Positions 8,130-20,455 are shown, counted from the stretch's first letter. The stretch is 64,000 bases of DNA from Neisseria sp. DTU_2020_1000833_1_SI_GRL_NUU_006 (GCA_032388755.1 CP135593.1:992001-1056000); one strand, 5' to 3'. Notes: generated from the sequence alone by a model not told the origin. Made by a program: numbers and translations.

Positions 8130-8174
8130 AAGAGGTCGTCTGAAAACGGGATTTTGCTTTTCAGACGACCTCTT
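8130..8174 (+). terminator. DUS terminator after the HlyD gene
   Basis: A 14-bp inverted pair built on AGAGGTCGTCTGAA, followed by TTTCCCTT, 50 bases after the stop. Confidence 0.8.
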
Positions 8175-8195
8175 TCCCTTCAAGCATCACCACTA

Positions 8196-8353
8196 TATAG
8201 TGGATTAAATTTAAATCAGGACAAGGCGACGAAGCCGCAGACAGTACAGATAGTACGGAACCGATTCACTTGGTGCTTCAGCACCTTAGAGAATCGTTCT
8301 CTTTGAGCTGAGGCGAGGCAACGCCGTACTGGTTTAAAGTTAATCCACTATAA
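8196..8353. repeat. Correia element, full length
   Basis: 158 bp with TATAGTGGATTAA ends and the internal GGTGCTTCAGCACC-type palindrome. It ends 59 bases before the glgX ATG, so it could contribute promoter or protein-binding sites to glgX; that is inferred from published roles of such elements. Confidence 0.95.
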
Positions 8354-8412
8354 AAAGAACATCTATCCGGAAGCGCAGCCCGAAGCGTCTCCATCAAATC
8401 AGGACAAACAAA

Positions 8413-10413
8413 ATGAAAACCAAAACATGGCGCATTGAAGAAGGTGCGCCTTATCCGATGGGCGTGTCGCTGACTGAGGAAGGGGCGAATTTTGCGCTGT
8501 TTTCCATTCATGCCGAAAAAGTCGAGCTGTGCCTCTTTGACAAGGGAAAGGAAACCCGGTTGGAAATGCCTTCGCGGCGCGGGTCGGTGTTTTATGGTTT
8601 TGTGCCGGAGGTCGGGGCAGGGCAGCGGTATGGTTTTCGTGTTTACGGACGCGCTGATGCGCCGGGCGGCCCGTGTTTCAATCCAAACAAATTGTTGATT
8701 GACCCGTATTCTAAAAAAATCGACGGCAAACCGAGTTATCGGGATGATGAGGAAATGGCGTGGTTCCGTCCGGAAGACGGGCGGGACAATGCGGCGGTGG
8801 CACCCAAAAGCGTGGTAGTGGGCGACGATGATTTCGATTGGGGCGACGACCGCCGCCCGAACCATCCGTGGGGCAGGACGATAGTGTACGAAGCCCATGT
8901 GAAAGGGTTTACCAAGCAGTTCCCCGATTTGGAACACGCGGGAACGTATCAAGCCCTGACCGATCCGCGCGTGATTGATTATTTGAAAACTTTGGGCGTT
9001 ACCGCCGTCGAGCTGCTGCCGGTACACCAGCATTTGGACGAATACCACCTGCAAAAAATGGGCTTGAGCAATTATTGGGGCTACAACACTTATTCCCATT
9101 TTGCCGTCGAGCCGTCTTATGCCGCCGATGCCGAGCGCGCGGCGGAAGAGTTGAAGCAGGCGGTCAAAGCCTTGCACCAGGCGGGCTTGGAAGTGATATT
9201 GGATGTCGTGTACAACCATACCGCCGAGCAGGATGAAAAAGGTCCGATGCTTTGCCAGCGCGGCATAGACAATGCTTTGTGGTATTGGCTGAAGCCCGAC
9301 GGCAGCTATGAAAACTGGTCGGGTTGCGGCAATACGTTGAACATCGTCCGCCGCGACGTAACTCGCTGGGCGGCGGACAGCCTGCGCTATTGGGCGGAAG
9401 CGTTTCATGTAGACGGTTTCCGCTTCGACTTGGGAACGGTATTGGGGCGCGAACCGGATTTTCAGGCTTACGGACGCTTTTTTCAGGTGGTGTACCAAGA
9501 CCCCGTGTTGGCACGCTGCAAACTGATTGTCGAGGCGTGGGACATCGGCGAAGGCGGCTATCACTTGGGCAATTTCCCGCAGCCTTTTGCCGAGTGGAAC
9601 GGACGTTTCCGCGACGATATGCGCGCGTTTTGGGTGTGGGAAAGCGGCAATTTAGGTGCGTTTGCCGAACGTCTGGCGGGGTCGTCTGATATTTTCAACC
9701 ACAGCGGCCGTCATCCTTCCGCCAGCATCAATTTCATCACCGCACACGATGGTTTTACGCTGCGCGATTTGGTCAGCTACAACGAAAAACACAACCATGC
9801 CAACGGCGAAGACAACCGCGACGGGCATAACGAAAACATCAGCTACAACCACGGCATCGAGGGCGAAACCGAAGATGCGGCAATTTTGGAAGACCGCTCC
9901 TACACCGTCAAAGCCTTGCTTGCTTCGCTGTTCCTTGCCAACGGCACGCCCATGCTGCTGGCGGGCGACGAGTTCGGCAACAGCCAACAGGGGAACAACA
10001 ATAGTTATTGTCAGGACAACCCGATTACTTGGCTGGATTGGCAGCAGGCGGACGAAGCGTTGCAAGGCTATACGCGCGATTTAATCCGCCTGCGCCAAGA
10101 AATCAAATTATTGGGCGATGATGTCTGGTGGAAACAAGAGCGCGTCCGCTGGCTCAATATTCAAGGCGAACCGATGAGCGAGCTTTGTTGGCACAACCGC
10201 GGCGCAAAAGCCATGCAGATCGTTTTGGATGATGAATGGCTGCTGTTGATCAACGCCAAACGTAGTCAACAAATATTTAACCTGCCTCAAGGAAGTTGGC
10301 AGATTTCTTGCGTACCATCCGAGAAGTTTAATTACAATACAGACGGCAAACTGACAGTCGAACATATGGGTATTTGGATTTTGCAGCGTAAGCATACATC
10401 GCCGAGTATATGA
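8413..10413 (+). CDS. glgX: glycogen debranching enzyme (isoamylase type)
   Basis: 666 residues, close to E. coli GlgX. The N-terminal CBM48-like region (PYPMGVSLTEEGANFALFS) is followed by a GH13 barrel: DVVYNHTAE, nucleophile D339 in GFRFDLGTVLG, acid/base E374 in IVEAWD, and HDGFTL. It hydrolyses alpha-1,6 branches of phosphorylase-limit glycogen in the cytoplasm. The ATG at 8413 follows AGGACAAACAAA. glgP follows 204 bases later and provides the matching phosphorolysis. Its upstream region is dominated by a Correia element, so the native promoter is unclear. Confidence 0.95.
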   Translation: MKTKTWRIEEGAPYPMGVSLTEEGANFALFSIHAEKVELCLFDKGKETRLEMPSRRGSVFYGFVPEVGAGQRYGFRVYGRADAPGGPCFNPNKLLIDPYSKKIDGKPSYRDDEEMAWFRPEDGRDNAAVAPKSVVVGDDDFDWGDDRRPNHPWGRTIVYEAHVKGFTKQFPDLEHAGTYQALTDPRVIDYLKTLGVTAVELLPVHQHLDEYHLQKMGLSNYWGYNTYSHFAVEPSYAADAERAAEELKQAVKALHQAGLEVILDVVYNHTAEQDEKGPMLCQRGIDNALWYWLKPDGSYENWSGCGNTLNIVRRDVTRWAADSLRYWAEAFHVDGFRFDLGTVLGREPDFQAYGRFFQVVYQDPVLARCKLIVEAWDIGEGGYHLGNFPQPFAEWNGRFRDDMRAFWVWESGNLGAFAERLAGSSDIFNHSGRHPSASINFITAHDGFTLRDLVSYNEKHNHANGEDNRDGHNENISYNHGIEGETEDAAILEDRSYTVKALLASLFLANGTPMLLAGDEFGNSQQGNNNSYCQDNPITWLDWQQADEALQGYTRDLIRLRQEIKLLGDDVWWKQERVRWLNIQGEPMSELCWHNRGAKAMQIVLDDEWLLLINAKRSQQIFNLPQGSWQISCVPSEKFNYNTDGKLTVEHMGIWILQRKHTSPSI

Positions 10414-10470
10414 CATACGTCATTAATAAGATGTTTTTAAAAGAAACCCTATTATTTACACTGCCTCAGT

Positions 10471-10476
10471 TATAAT
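10471..10476 (+). promoter_or_regulatory. possible -10 box for glgP
   Basis: TATAAT lies 142 bases before the glgP ATG, within the 204-base glgX-glgP gap. TTTACA upstream is spaced too closely to be a standard -35. A single DUS (TTCAGACGACCT, near 10543) follows. Confidence 0.3.
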
Positions 10477-10617
10477 GCTGAAGATGAGTAATAAATTTAC
10501 CTGATTGACTTTGCTTGACGGAACATAAAGGCATTTGGTTTTTCAGACGACCTCAGACCGCCAAAAGATACAAATTCCCCCGCTTCATCATCCCATCCCC
10601 AACAGAGAAAGGCTATC

Positions 10618-13098
<2,481 letters not shown>

Positions 13099-13127
13099 AG
13101 TGGATATCGATTAAGCAGTAAACAGGA

Positions 13128-13162
13128 ACAGCCTATACGGGAAAGTATCGGCTGTTTTTTAT
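13128..13162 (+). terminator. rho-independent terminator of glgP
   Basis: ACAGCC (13128) pairs with GGCTGT (13150-13155), followed by TTTTTATTG. This one is not built from DUS. Confidence 0.8.
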
Positions 13163-13411
13163 TGTGTAATATTTTAAGAGAGGCTCGAATATTGCTCTTT
13201 CTCGGAGAGGCTGGTATTCAAAATAATCATAAATAAATTAATGCTATGTTCAAATGACCTTAATCTGTCCAATCTTTTTGACGAACGGTTATTTTTTTGG
13301 ATTAGCGTTAGTTGTATAAATTCAGACACTTATTTACAATATATGGTTCGCTTCGAGTTGCCAAACCTATATTTCAGGGCATCTGAATAATAAAAATTTC
13401 AAGGAACACTT
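13163..13411. other. intergenic region before patA
   Basis: AT-rich, with no open frame I can support and no DUS. It must hold the promoter of the peptidoglycan acetylation genes, but no convincing -35/-10 pair is visible. Confidence 0.5.
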
Positions 13412-14848
13412 ATGCCGTTGCTGTCGATTGAATTCGCGGTATTTTTTATTGCTTTTTTGCCTATTTATTGGGCATTTGTCCGTATGCCGTCGATGCAGAA
13501 TGTTTTGCTTCTGCTGGCGGGAATGGGCTGGCTGTATCACTTGAATCCCATCTTTGCCGCCATAATTGCCTGCTATTCGTCCTGCGTGCATTTGCTCGGC
13601 CTGTTGATGTCGTCTGAAAACGAAAACGTACGGAAATTCTGGCTGGGCTTCGGCGTAGCGACTGCTTTGGCAGTATTGTGTTTCTTCAAATATTTCGACT
13701 TTTTCCGCCCGTTTATCCGCCAATACACGGGGCAGAGCGAGATTGTCGATATCTTGATGCCTTTGGGGCTGTCTTATTACACATTTCAATCTTTGGCTTA
13801 TTTGGTGTACTGCTGCCGTCATCCGATGGGCGACCGCTTTGCGTGGCATGAATTGCTGCTGCATTTGAGCTTTTTCCCGACGATTACTTCCGGGCCGATT
13901 ATCCGTGCCGCGGCGTTTAAAAGCATAGACGGCGAACAGGCGGGGGCTTTGGAACAGATTCGGACTGCCGAACCGCGCGCATTGGTACGCCCTGCGCTGG
14001 CGGTGTGCTTGATTTTGCTGGGCATTGCTAAAAAATGGTGGCTGGCGGGTGCGCTAGGAGACGGCTGGGTATCGCCCGTTTTCGAGAATCCCGCCCAATT
14101 TGACGGCTGGGGCGTGTTGTCGGGGGTGTACGGCTATACTTTCCAGCTTTTCTTCGATTTTTCAGGCTATTCGGATTTGGTCATTGGGATGGCGATGCTG
14201 CTCGGTTTCCGCCTGCCGAAAAACTTTGCCGCTCCGCTGCGCGCATTCAATATCCGCGACTTCTGGAACCGTTGGCACATCAGCCTTTCCACTTGGATAC
14301 GCGACTATATTTATATTCCTTTGGGCGGCAACAAACACGGCTTCGTCCTGACGCAGTTCAACTTGCTGCTGGCAATGGTGTTGTCGGGCGTTTGGCACGG
14401 CTACGGCTGGAATTTCCTGCTGTGGGGCGCGCTGCACGGCGTGGCATTGATTTTGCTCAACTGCGGCGACAAAATATTCGGGCGGGACGGTTCACGTCGT
14501 CTGAAAATCTTGCGTCCGCTTGCCTGGTTCGTCACTTTCCATTTCGTCTGCTTCACTTTCGTCGTGTTCAACACCGGCAGCCTCGCCGATACGCAGATGG
14601 TATTTGATGCCTTGTTCGCCAACGAATCGGGGTGGGAGGCTCCAAAGCAGGCGGATATCCTGTTGCTTGCCGCGTTTGGCCTGATGATTTTGCTCTACCC
14701 GTATTTGCTTCGCCTGTTTGACGGCGCAGTGGCGGCATTGGAAAAAATGCCGATGTGGCTGTGGTTTATACCGCTGACGCTGGTGTTGGTGTTGATTATC
14801 GTATTGGCGCCGTCAGGCATCCCGGGCTTTATTTACGCCGATTTTTAA
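13412..14848 (+). CDS. patA: peptidoglycan O-acetyltransferase membrane subunit (MBOAT)
   Basis: 478 residues with about 10-12 membrane segments. MBOAT family: the conserved stretch FDFSGYSDLVIGMAMLLGF, then FWNRWHISLSTWIRDYIYIPLGG, and the catalytic His in LSGVWHGYGWNF. Known as PatA or PacA in Neisseria, it moves acetyl groups across the inner membrane to PatB for attachment to MurNAc, blocking lysozyme and lytic transglycosylases. The ATG at 13412 has AAGGA upstream. patB follows after 15 bases and ape1 after that, the expected cluster, which supports this over alginate acetylation (AlgI). Confidence 0.93.
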   Translation: MPLLSIEFAVFFIAFLPIYWAFVRMPSMQNVLLLLAGMGWLYHLNPIFAAIIACYSSCVHLLGLLMSSENENVRKFWLGFGVATALAVLCFFKYFDFFRPFIRQYTGQSEIVDILMPLGLSYYTFQSLAYLVYCCRHPMGDRFAWHELLLHLSFFPTITSGPIIRAAAFKSIDGEQAGALEQIRTAEPRALVRPALAVCLILLGIAKKWWLAGALGDGWVSPVFENPAQFDGWGVLSGVYGYTFQLFFDFSGYSDLVIGMAMLLGFRLPKNFAAPLRAFNIRDFWNRWHISLSTWIRDYIYIPLGGNKHGFVLTQFNLLLAMVLSGVWHGYGWNFLLWGALHGVALILLNCGDKIFGRDGSRRLKILRPLAWFVTFHFVCFTFVVFNTGSLADTQMVFDALFANESGWEAPKQADILLLAAFGLMILLYPYLLRLFDGAVAALEKMPMWLWFIPLTLVLVLIIVLAPSGIPGFIYADF

Positions 14849-14863
14849 AAGGACAATCAGAAT

Positions 14864-15940
14864 ATGAAACGCTTTATTTCCCTGTTTGCCTCCCTTTTGG
14901 TTTGCGCCTTTGGCGCGGCGTGGTTCAGTCAAGACTCCATCAATGCCTATTGGCAGCAAACCTATCATCAGGCTTCTCCGTTGGAGCCTTTGTCCGAATA
15001 CGAATGGTGGCGCACGGGCGCGAAGCTGCAACAAGACGCATACGCCTTTTCAGACGACCTCAAAGCACGTTTGGCAGGACAGCCTGTGATTGCCGAACCG
15101 GAACCTCAAATCGCTGAAGAAGACGGGTCGTCTGAACAAAATGCGCAGCTTAATGCGTCCGAACCGCACGAAAAAAACCGTCCCGCCGACGGACGTCAAC
15201 CCCAAACGGCACAAAACGGCGGACAACCCGAAGCACATCGTCTCCCCATTACCCCACCTGCCAATATCGTTCTCGGACAAGGCGACAAAGTCTTTTTTGC
15301 CGGCGACTCGATGATGCAGGGCGTTGCACCTTTTGTTGAAAGAAGCCTGAAAAAACAATACGGCATCCAGTCGGTGAACTTAAGCAAGCAAAGTACCGGA
15401 TTGTCCTATCCCAAATTTTTTGACTGGCCGAACACCATCGAACAAACGCTGAAACAACAAACCGACATCCGCCTTCTGGTTGTTTTCCTCGGTCCCAACG
15501 ACCCGTGGGACTTCCCGAAAGGCAAAAAATACCTGAAATTCGCCTCGCCCGAATGGTCGGAAGAATACCTCAGCCGCGTCAACCGCATCCTGACCACCGC
15601 CGAGCAACACCATGTGCAAGTCATTTGGATGGGCATCCCTTATATGAAACAGGCAAAACTTAACAAGCAAATGCGATATCTCGACAAACTTTTAGCAGAC
15701 GAGATCAGTCCAAAAGCCCTGTGGATACCGACCGACAAACTCCTCAGCAACGGCTCGGACACCTACGCCGACTCCGTCAACATCAATGGAAAAATCATCC
15801 GCTACCGCAGCAAAGACGGCATCCACTTCTCTGCTGAAGGGCAAAAACTGCTCGCGGATAAAATCATGGAAAAAATCGTTTTTCAGACGACCCCTGAAAT
15901 GAACGGCGAAGAACGCACGGAACAATTATCCGCACGTTAA
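14864..15940 (+). CDS. patB: peptidoglycan O-acetyltransferase PatB (SGNH family)
   Basis: 358 residues. An N-terminal membrane anchor (about 4-22) precedes a Pro/Glu/Gln-rich linker (70-130) and an SGNH hydrolase-like domain with nucleophile S149 in FFAGDSMMQG and D318/H321 in KDGIHFS. It transfers acetyl groups delivered by PatA to the C6 hydroxyl of MurNAc in the periplasm. The linker is disordered and carries two DUS cores (near 15048 and 15126), one reading as SDDLKA. AAAAGGA precedes the ATG. A hairpin after the stop separates it from ape1. Confidence 0.93.
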   Translation: MKRFISLFASLLVCAFGAAWFSQDSINAYWQQTYHQASPLEPLSEYEWWRTGAKLQQDAYAFSDDLKARLAGQPVIAEPEPQIAEEDGSSEQNAQLNASEPHEKNRPADGRQPQTAQNGGQPEAHRLPITPPANIVLGQGDKVFFAGDSMMQGVAPFVERSLKKQYGIQSVNLSKQSTGLSYPKFFDWPNTIEQTLKQQTDIRLLVVFLGPNDPWDFPKGKKYLKFASPEWSEEYLSRVNRILTTAEQHHVQVIWMGIPYMKQAKLNKQMRYLDKLLADEISPKALWIPTDKLLSNGSDTYADSVNINGKIIRYRSKDGIHFSAEGQKLLADKIMEKIVFQTTPEMNGEERTEQLSAR

Positions 15941-15960
15941 GCCCGTATCGGCAGCAAAAG

Positions 15961-15994
15961 GACGGCGTTTTGTTTATCCAATGCCGTCTTTTTC
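15961..15994 (+). terminator. terminator between patB and ape1
   Basis: GACGGC (15961) pairs with GCCGTC (15983-15988) followed by TTTTTC. This implies that ape1 has at least partly separate transcription; TACAAT at 15997 is a possible -10. Confidence 0.65.
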
Positions 15995-16053
15995 GTTACA
16001 ATAGCCCTCCGCCGCGTCAAAAGACGTCGTCTGAAACCACACACAGGAAACTC

Positions 16054-17163
16054 ATGAACATCAAAACCCTGTCCGTATCCCTTACCGCATTGTGCCTGTC
16101 TGCCGCCGCCCCCGCCGCCGATATGCTGCTGGAAAACTACGGCAGCAGCCGTCCCGCCTGGCTCTCCAAGCTCAAAAAACTCGACCGCAGCTCGGACGGC
16201 AAATTCCGCATCCTCCAAATCGGCGATTCACACACCGCCGGCGACCTTTTCACCGAACAACTGCGCCTGCGCCTCCAGCAAAAATGGGGCGACGGCGGCA
16301 TAGGCTGGGTTTACCCCTCTACCGTCAAAGGACAGCGTAGCGCAGCCGTCCGCTATGACGGCTCATGGCAGACCGTCAGCAGCCGCAGCGTTTCAGACGA
16401 CTTCCCCTTAGGCGGCATCATCGCCAAAGCCAACGGCAGCAGCGTTACCATCAGCGCCAAAGACGGAAGCAGTGGCGAAAGGCAGATTTCCGTTTTCGCC
16501 AAGCCCGTCCTGCCCGAGCAAACCCTGTCGTTCAACGGACGCGAAGTTTCCGCCGGAAGCAGCGGCTGGCAAATCATCCGCAGCAACGGCCGCCTGCCGC
16601 TGACCCTCAGCAGCTCCATGCCTTGGGACATCGGCTACATCAATATCGAAAATCCCGGACGCGGCGTAACCGTTTCCGCACTCGGCATCAACGGCGCGCA
16701 ACTGACCCACTGGTCCAAATGGCGTCCCTCTTGGCAGGATGACCTTGCCCAAACCCGCGCCGACCTCGTTATCATCGCCTACGGCACCAACGAAGCCTTC
16801 GCCCGCGATTTGGACATCACAGCCACCGAACAAAGCTGGCGCAGCTACATCCGCCAAATCAAACAAAGCCTGCCCGACGCAGGCATCCTGATTCTCGGCG
16901 CGCCCGAATCCCTGAAAAGCACTTCAGGAAGCTGCGGCACACGTCCCGCCACCTTAAGCAGCATCCAACAAATGCAGCAGCGCGTCGCCCGCGATGAAAA
17001 AATCATGTATTGGTCGTGGCAGAACGCGATGGGCGGCGAATGCAGCATGAAAAGCTGGATGAACCAAGGCCTTGCCGCCAAAGACGGCGTCCACTTCTCA
17101 GGCAAAGGCTACCGCCAAGCCGCCGACCGCCTCGCCGACAGCTTGATACAAATGGCGGATTAA
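16054..17163 (+). CDS. ape1: O-acetylpeptidoglycan esterase Ape1
   Basis: 369 residues. Signal peptide MNIKTLSVSLTALCLSAAAP with cleavage after APA. SGNH/GDSL hydrolase with nucleophile S59 in LQIGDSHTAGD, the Asn block in YGTNEAF and D344/H347 in KDGVHFSGKGY. A beta-rich insert between blocks (about 110-220) is typical of Ape1. It removes O-acetyl groups from MurNAc so that lytic transglycosylases can act, balancing PatA/PatB. CAGGAA precedes ATG 16054; the frame opens earlier (15970), but that part has no signal peptide. A DUS (variant) lies between patB and this gene. Confidence 0.94.
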   Translation: MNIKTLSVSLTALCLSAAAPAADMLLENYGSSRPAWLSKLKKLDRSSDGKFRILQIGDSHTAGDLFTEQLRLRLQQKWGDGGIGWVYPSTVKGQRSAAVRYDGSWQTVSSRSVSDDFPLGGIIAKANGSSVTISAKDGSSGERQISVFAKPVLPEQTLSFNGREVSAGSSGWQIIRSNGRLPLTLSSSMPWDIGYINIENPGRGVTVSALGINGAQLTHWSKWRPSWQDDLAQTRADLVIIAYGTNEAFARDLDITATEQSWRSYIRQIKQSLPDAGILILGAPESLKSTSGSCGTRPATLSSIQQMQQRVARDEKIMYWSWQNAMGGECSMKSWMNQGLAAKDGVHFSGKGYRQAADRLADSLIQMAD

Positions 17164-17166
17164 ACA

Positions 17167-17211
17167 AAAGGTCGTCTGAAAACGAAGATTCAGATTTTTC
17201 AGACGACCTTT
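17167..17211 (+). terminator. DUS terminator after ape1
   Basis: AAAGGTCGTCTGAA and its complement, ending in CCTTTCG, five bases after the stop. Confidence 0.8.
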
Positions 17212-17398
17212 CGCTGTCATGAATGCTTGGATTTATTTACATTTGCTATTATAATGCGCGTTTGGATTGACCGTTTGAAGTCGTCTGGAAAATATAGTTT
17301 TTACCAACCGCCGCACACCTGAAACCCTAACTATGCACATTCTCACTTTTAGTGTGCATTATTAGTGTTTTAGCGTGCGGCATTCTGAAAGGAACGAA

Positions 17399-19519
17399 AT
17401 GTTCGATAAACACGTTAAAACCTTCCAATATGGCAATCACACCGTTACCTTGGAAACCGGCGAAATCGCGCGCCAAGCCGCTGCGGCTGTTAAAGTATCG
17501 ATGGGCGACACAGTTGTTTTGGTTGCTGTGACCACCAACAAAGAAGTCAAAGAAGGTCAAGACTTCTTCCCTCTGACTGTTGATTACCTTGAGCGTACTT
17601 ATGCTGCAGGTAAAATCCCCGGCGGTTTCTTTAAGCGCGAAGGCAAACAAAGCGAAAAAGAAATTCTGACCAGCCGTCTGATCGACCGTCCTATCCGCCC
17701 GCTGTTCCCGGAAGGTTTCTACCACGACATCCAAATCGTTGCGATGGTGGTTTCCGTTGATCCTGAAATCGATTCCGACATTCCTGCCATGCTCGGCGCG
17801 TCCGCTGCGCTGGTGTTGAGCGGCGTACCGTTTGCCGGTCCGATTGGTGCCGCGCGCGTAGGTTATGTAAACGGCGTGTACGTATTGAACCCGACCAAAG
17901 CCGAATTGGCAAAATCCAAGCTGGACTTGGTGGTTGCAGGTACATCCAAAGCCGTTTTGATGGTGGAATCCGAAGCTAAAATCCTGCCGGAAGACGTGAT
18001 GCTGGGTGCCGTCGTTTACGGTCACGACCAAATGCAGGTAGCGATTAATGCCATCAACGAGTTCGCCGACGAAGTAAACCCTGAAGTATGGGATTGGAAA
18101 GCGCCTGAAACTAATGAAGAATTGGTTGCCAAAGTGCGCGAAATCGCAGGTGAAGCAATTAAAGAAGCATTCAAAATCCGTCAAAAACAAGCGCGTTCCG
18201 CTAAATTGGACGAGGCTTGGAATGCAGTGAAAGATGCGTTGATTACTGAAGAAACCGATACTCTGGCTGCCAACGAAATTAAAGGTATTTTCAAACATTT
18301 GGAAGCTGACGTTGTCCGCACCCAAATTTTGGAAGGTCAGCCGCGTATCGACGGTCGCGATACCCGCACCGTCCGTCCGCTGGACATCCAAACCGGTGTA
18401 TTGCCGCGTACACACGGTTCCGCCCTGTTTACCCGTGGCGAAACCCAAGCCCTTGCCGTAGCGACTTTGGGTACTTCTCGCGACGAGCAAATTATTGACG
18501 CGCTTTCCGGCGAATACACCGACCGCTTCATGCTGCATTACAACTTCCCGCCGTATTCTACCGGCGAAGTGGGTCGTGTCGGTGCACCGAAACGCCGCGA
18601 AATCGGACATGGTCGTTTGGCAAAACGCGCATTGGTTGCCATATTGCCGTCTCCTGAAGAATTCAGCTACACCATGCGCGTTGTTTCCGAGATTACCGAG
18701 TCCAACGGTTCGTCTTCTATGGCTTCCGTCTGCGGCGGCTGCTTGAGCCTGCTGTCTGCCGGCGTACCTTTGAAAGCACATGTTGCCGGTATCGCGATGG
18801 GTCTGATTTTGGACAACAACAAATTCGCCGTATTGACCGACATCTTGGGTGATGAGGACCACTTGGGCGACATGGACTTTAAAGTTGCCGGTACGACCGA
18901 AGGCGTAACCGCGCTGCAAATGGACATCAAAATCCAAGGTATTACCAAAGAAATCATGCAGATTGCCTTGGCGCAAGCCAAAGACGCGCGTCTGCACATC
19001 TTGGGACAGATGAAAGCCGCCGTGGCAGGTCCGCAAGAGCTGTCCGCTCACGCTCCGCGCCTGTTTACCATGAAAATCAACCAAGACAAAATCCGTGAAG
19101 TCATTGGCAAAGGCGGTGAAACCATCCGTGCGATTACTGCTGAAACCGGTACTGAAATCAATATCGCGGAAGACGGCACCATCACTATTGCTGCAACCAC
19201 TCAAGAAGCCGGCGACGCTGCGAAAAAACGTATCGAAGAAATCACTGCCGAAGTGGAAGTGGGCAAAGTGTACGAAGGTACTGTGGTTAAAATCCTCGAC
19301 AACAACGTCGGCGCCATCGTCAGCGTGATGCCGGGCAAAGACGGTTTGGTACACATCAGCCAAATCGCCCACGAGCGCGTACGCAACGTCAGCGACTATC
19401 TGCAAGTCGGTCAGGTTGTGAATGTGAAAGCATTGGAAGTGGACGACCGCGGCCGCGTGCGTCTGTCTATCAAAGCATTGACCGAAGCTCCTGCGCGCGA
19501 AGAAAAAGCGCCTGAATAA
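17399..19519 (+). CDS. pnp: polynucleotide phosphorylase
   Basis: 706 residues. Two RNase PH domains (GDTVVLVAV near the start; second core with GRVGAPKRREIGHGRLAKRAL and SNGSSSMASVCGG), then a KH domain (IREVIGKGGETIRAITAETG) and an S1 domain (VYEGTVVKILDNNVGAIVSV). It degrades mRNA 3' to 5' with phosphate and works with RNase E. ATG 17399 has AAAGGA six bases upstream; a GTG at 17375 is less likely. rpsO, the usual neighbour in enterics, is not adjacent. The leader (17212-17398) holds short repeats of AGTGTGCATTATTAGTG type and might carry autoregulation. Confidence 0.97.
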   Translation: MFDKHVKTFQYGNHTVTLETGEIARQAAAAVKVSMGDTVVLVAVTTNKEVKEGQDFFPLTVDYLERTYAAGKIPGGFFKREGKQSEKEILTSRLIDRPIRPLFPEGFYHDIQIVAMVVSVDPEIDSDIPAMLGASAALVLSGVPFAGPIGAARVGYVNGVYVLNPTKAELAKSKLDLVVAGTSKAVLMVESEAKILPEDVMLGAVVYGHDQMQVAINAINEFADEVNPEVWDWKAPETNEELVAKVREIAGEAIKEAFKIRQKQARSAKLDEAWNAVKDALITEETDTLAANEIKGIFKHLEADVVRTQILEGQPRIDGRDTRTVRPLDIQTGVLPRTHGSALFTRGETQALAVATLGTSRDEQIIDALSGEYTDRFMLHYNFPPYSTGEVGRVGAPKRREIGHGRLAKRALVAILPSPEEFSYTMRVVSEITESNGSSSMASVCGGCLSLLSAGVPLKAHVAGIAMGLILDNNKFAVLTDILGDEDHLGDMDFKVAGTTEGVTALQMDIKIQGITKEIMQIALAQAKDARLHILGQMKAAVAGPQELSAHAPRLFTMKINQDKIREVIGKGGETIRAITAETGTEINIAEDGTITIAATTQEAGDAAKKRIEEITAEVEVGKVYEGTVVKILDNNVGAIVSVMPGKDGLVHISQIAHERVRNVSDYLQVGQVVNVKALEVDDRGRVRLSIKALTEAPAREEKAPE

Positions 19520-19542
19520 TCGTTGAGCCGATTTTGATTGAT

Positions 19543-19578
19543 AAAAGGTCGTCTGAAAGATTTCAGACGACCTTTTTT
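19543..19578 (+). terminator. DUS terminator after pnp
   Basis: AAAAGGTCGTCTGAA with its complement and TTTTTTAC, 24 bases after the stop. Confidence 0.85.
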
Positions 19579-19622
19579 ACTGAATGCGGATAAACAAAAT
19601 AGGGGGGGCAGGAATGTGGAAT

Positions 19623-19779
19623 TATAGTGGATTAACTTTAAACCGGTACGGCGTTGCCTCGCCTCAGCTCAAAGAGAACGATTCTCTAAGGTGCTGAAGC
19701 ACCAAGTGAATCGGTTCCGTACTATCTGTACTGTCTGCGGCTTCGTCGCCTTGTCCTGATTTAAATTTAATCTACTATA
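19623..19779. repeat. Correia element, full length
   Basis: 157 bp in the pnp-greA gap. The right inverted repeat has one change (TAATCTACTATA instead of TAATCCACTATA). Confidence 0.95.
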
Positions 19780-19843
19780 AGTTATCTTGTGTCGGAACTT
19801 TGATTTATGGTTCTTTTTGAACAGCAATTAGATTGAATGTTGA

Positions 19844-19888
19844 AGAGGTCGTCTGAAAACCATTTTCCTTGGTTTTCAGACGACCTCT
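19844..19888 (-). terminator. DUS terminator of greA
   Basis: An inverted pair on AGAGGTCGTCTGAAAACC, 30 bases beyond the greA stop. Confidence 0.75.
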
Positions 19889-19917
19889 GTTCTCTTTATA
19901 TCGGCTATTCGGGGCAA

Positions 19918-20394
19918 TCAGATATATTGAACCGAAATAATGTCGTATTCGCGTACGCCGCCGGGGGCCTGTACTTCGGCGACATCGCCTTCCTCTTTGC
20001 CGATTAGGGCGCGGGCAATGGGGGAGCCGACGTAGATTTTGCCTTCTTTGATGTCTGCTTCGTCTTCGCCGACGATTTGATAGGTAACGTGTTCTTCGGT
20101 TTCCAAATCTTCCAGCGTTACGGTCGTGCCGAAGACGATTTTGCCTTCTGCGTGGATTTCAGCGGGATTGATGATGTGCGCCATGGACAATTTGTGTTCC
20201 AACTCGGAAATTCGTCCTTCGATAAAGCCTTGTTTTTCTTTGGCGGCTTCGTATTCTGCGTTTTCGGACAAGTCGCCGTGCGAACGGGCTTCGGCGATGG
20301 CTTCGATGATTTCGGGACGGGCGACGCTTTTGAGGCGTTGCAATTCTTGTTTGAGCAATTCTGCGCCGCGTACGGTCAATGGAATTTTTTGCAT
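19918..20394 (-). CDS. greA: transcription elongation factor GreA
   Basis: 158 residues, exactly family length. The N-terminal coiled coil has KSVARPEIIEAIAEARSHGDLSENAEYEAAKE, including the acidic tip residues D and E (GDLSENAEY) that reach into the polymerase channel. The C-terminal FKBP-like domain has GSPIARALIGKEEGDVAEV. It rescues backtracked RNA polymerase by stimulating transcript cleavage. The gene is monocistronic between a DUS terminator and a Correia element that ends 61 bases upstream of the ATG. Confidence 0.97.
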   Translation of the reverse strand: MQKIPLTVRGAELLKQELQRLKSVARPEIIEAIAEARSHGDLSENAEYEAAKEKQGFIEGRISELEHKLSMAHIINPAEIHAEGKIVFGTTVTLEDLETEEHVTYQIVGEDEADIKEGKIYVGSPIARALIGKEEGDVAEVQAPGGVREYDIISVQYI

Positions 20395-20455
20395 GGTTTG
20401 TCATCTCCGCAAAAGCGTTTGGACTGCTTTTGCCTAGTAAAAAATGCGGTAAATA

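Noticed and set aside
8278..9564. 428-codon open frame antisense to glgX
   Set aside because: Overlaps a certain gene on the other strand and runs into the Correia element; no recognisable domain.
17327..19405. 692-codon open frame antisense to pnp
   Set aside because: It is a shadow of the pnp codon pattern; composition is rich in Phe, Val and His, with no motif and no ribosome-binding site.
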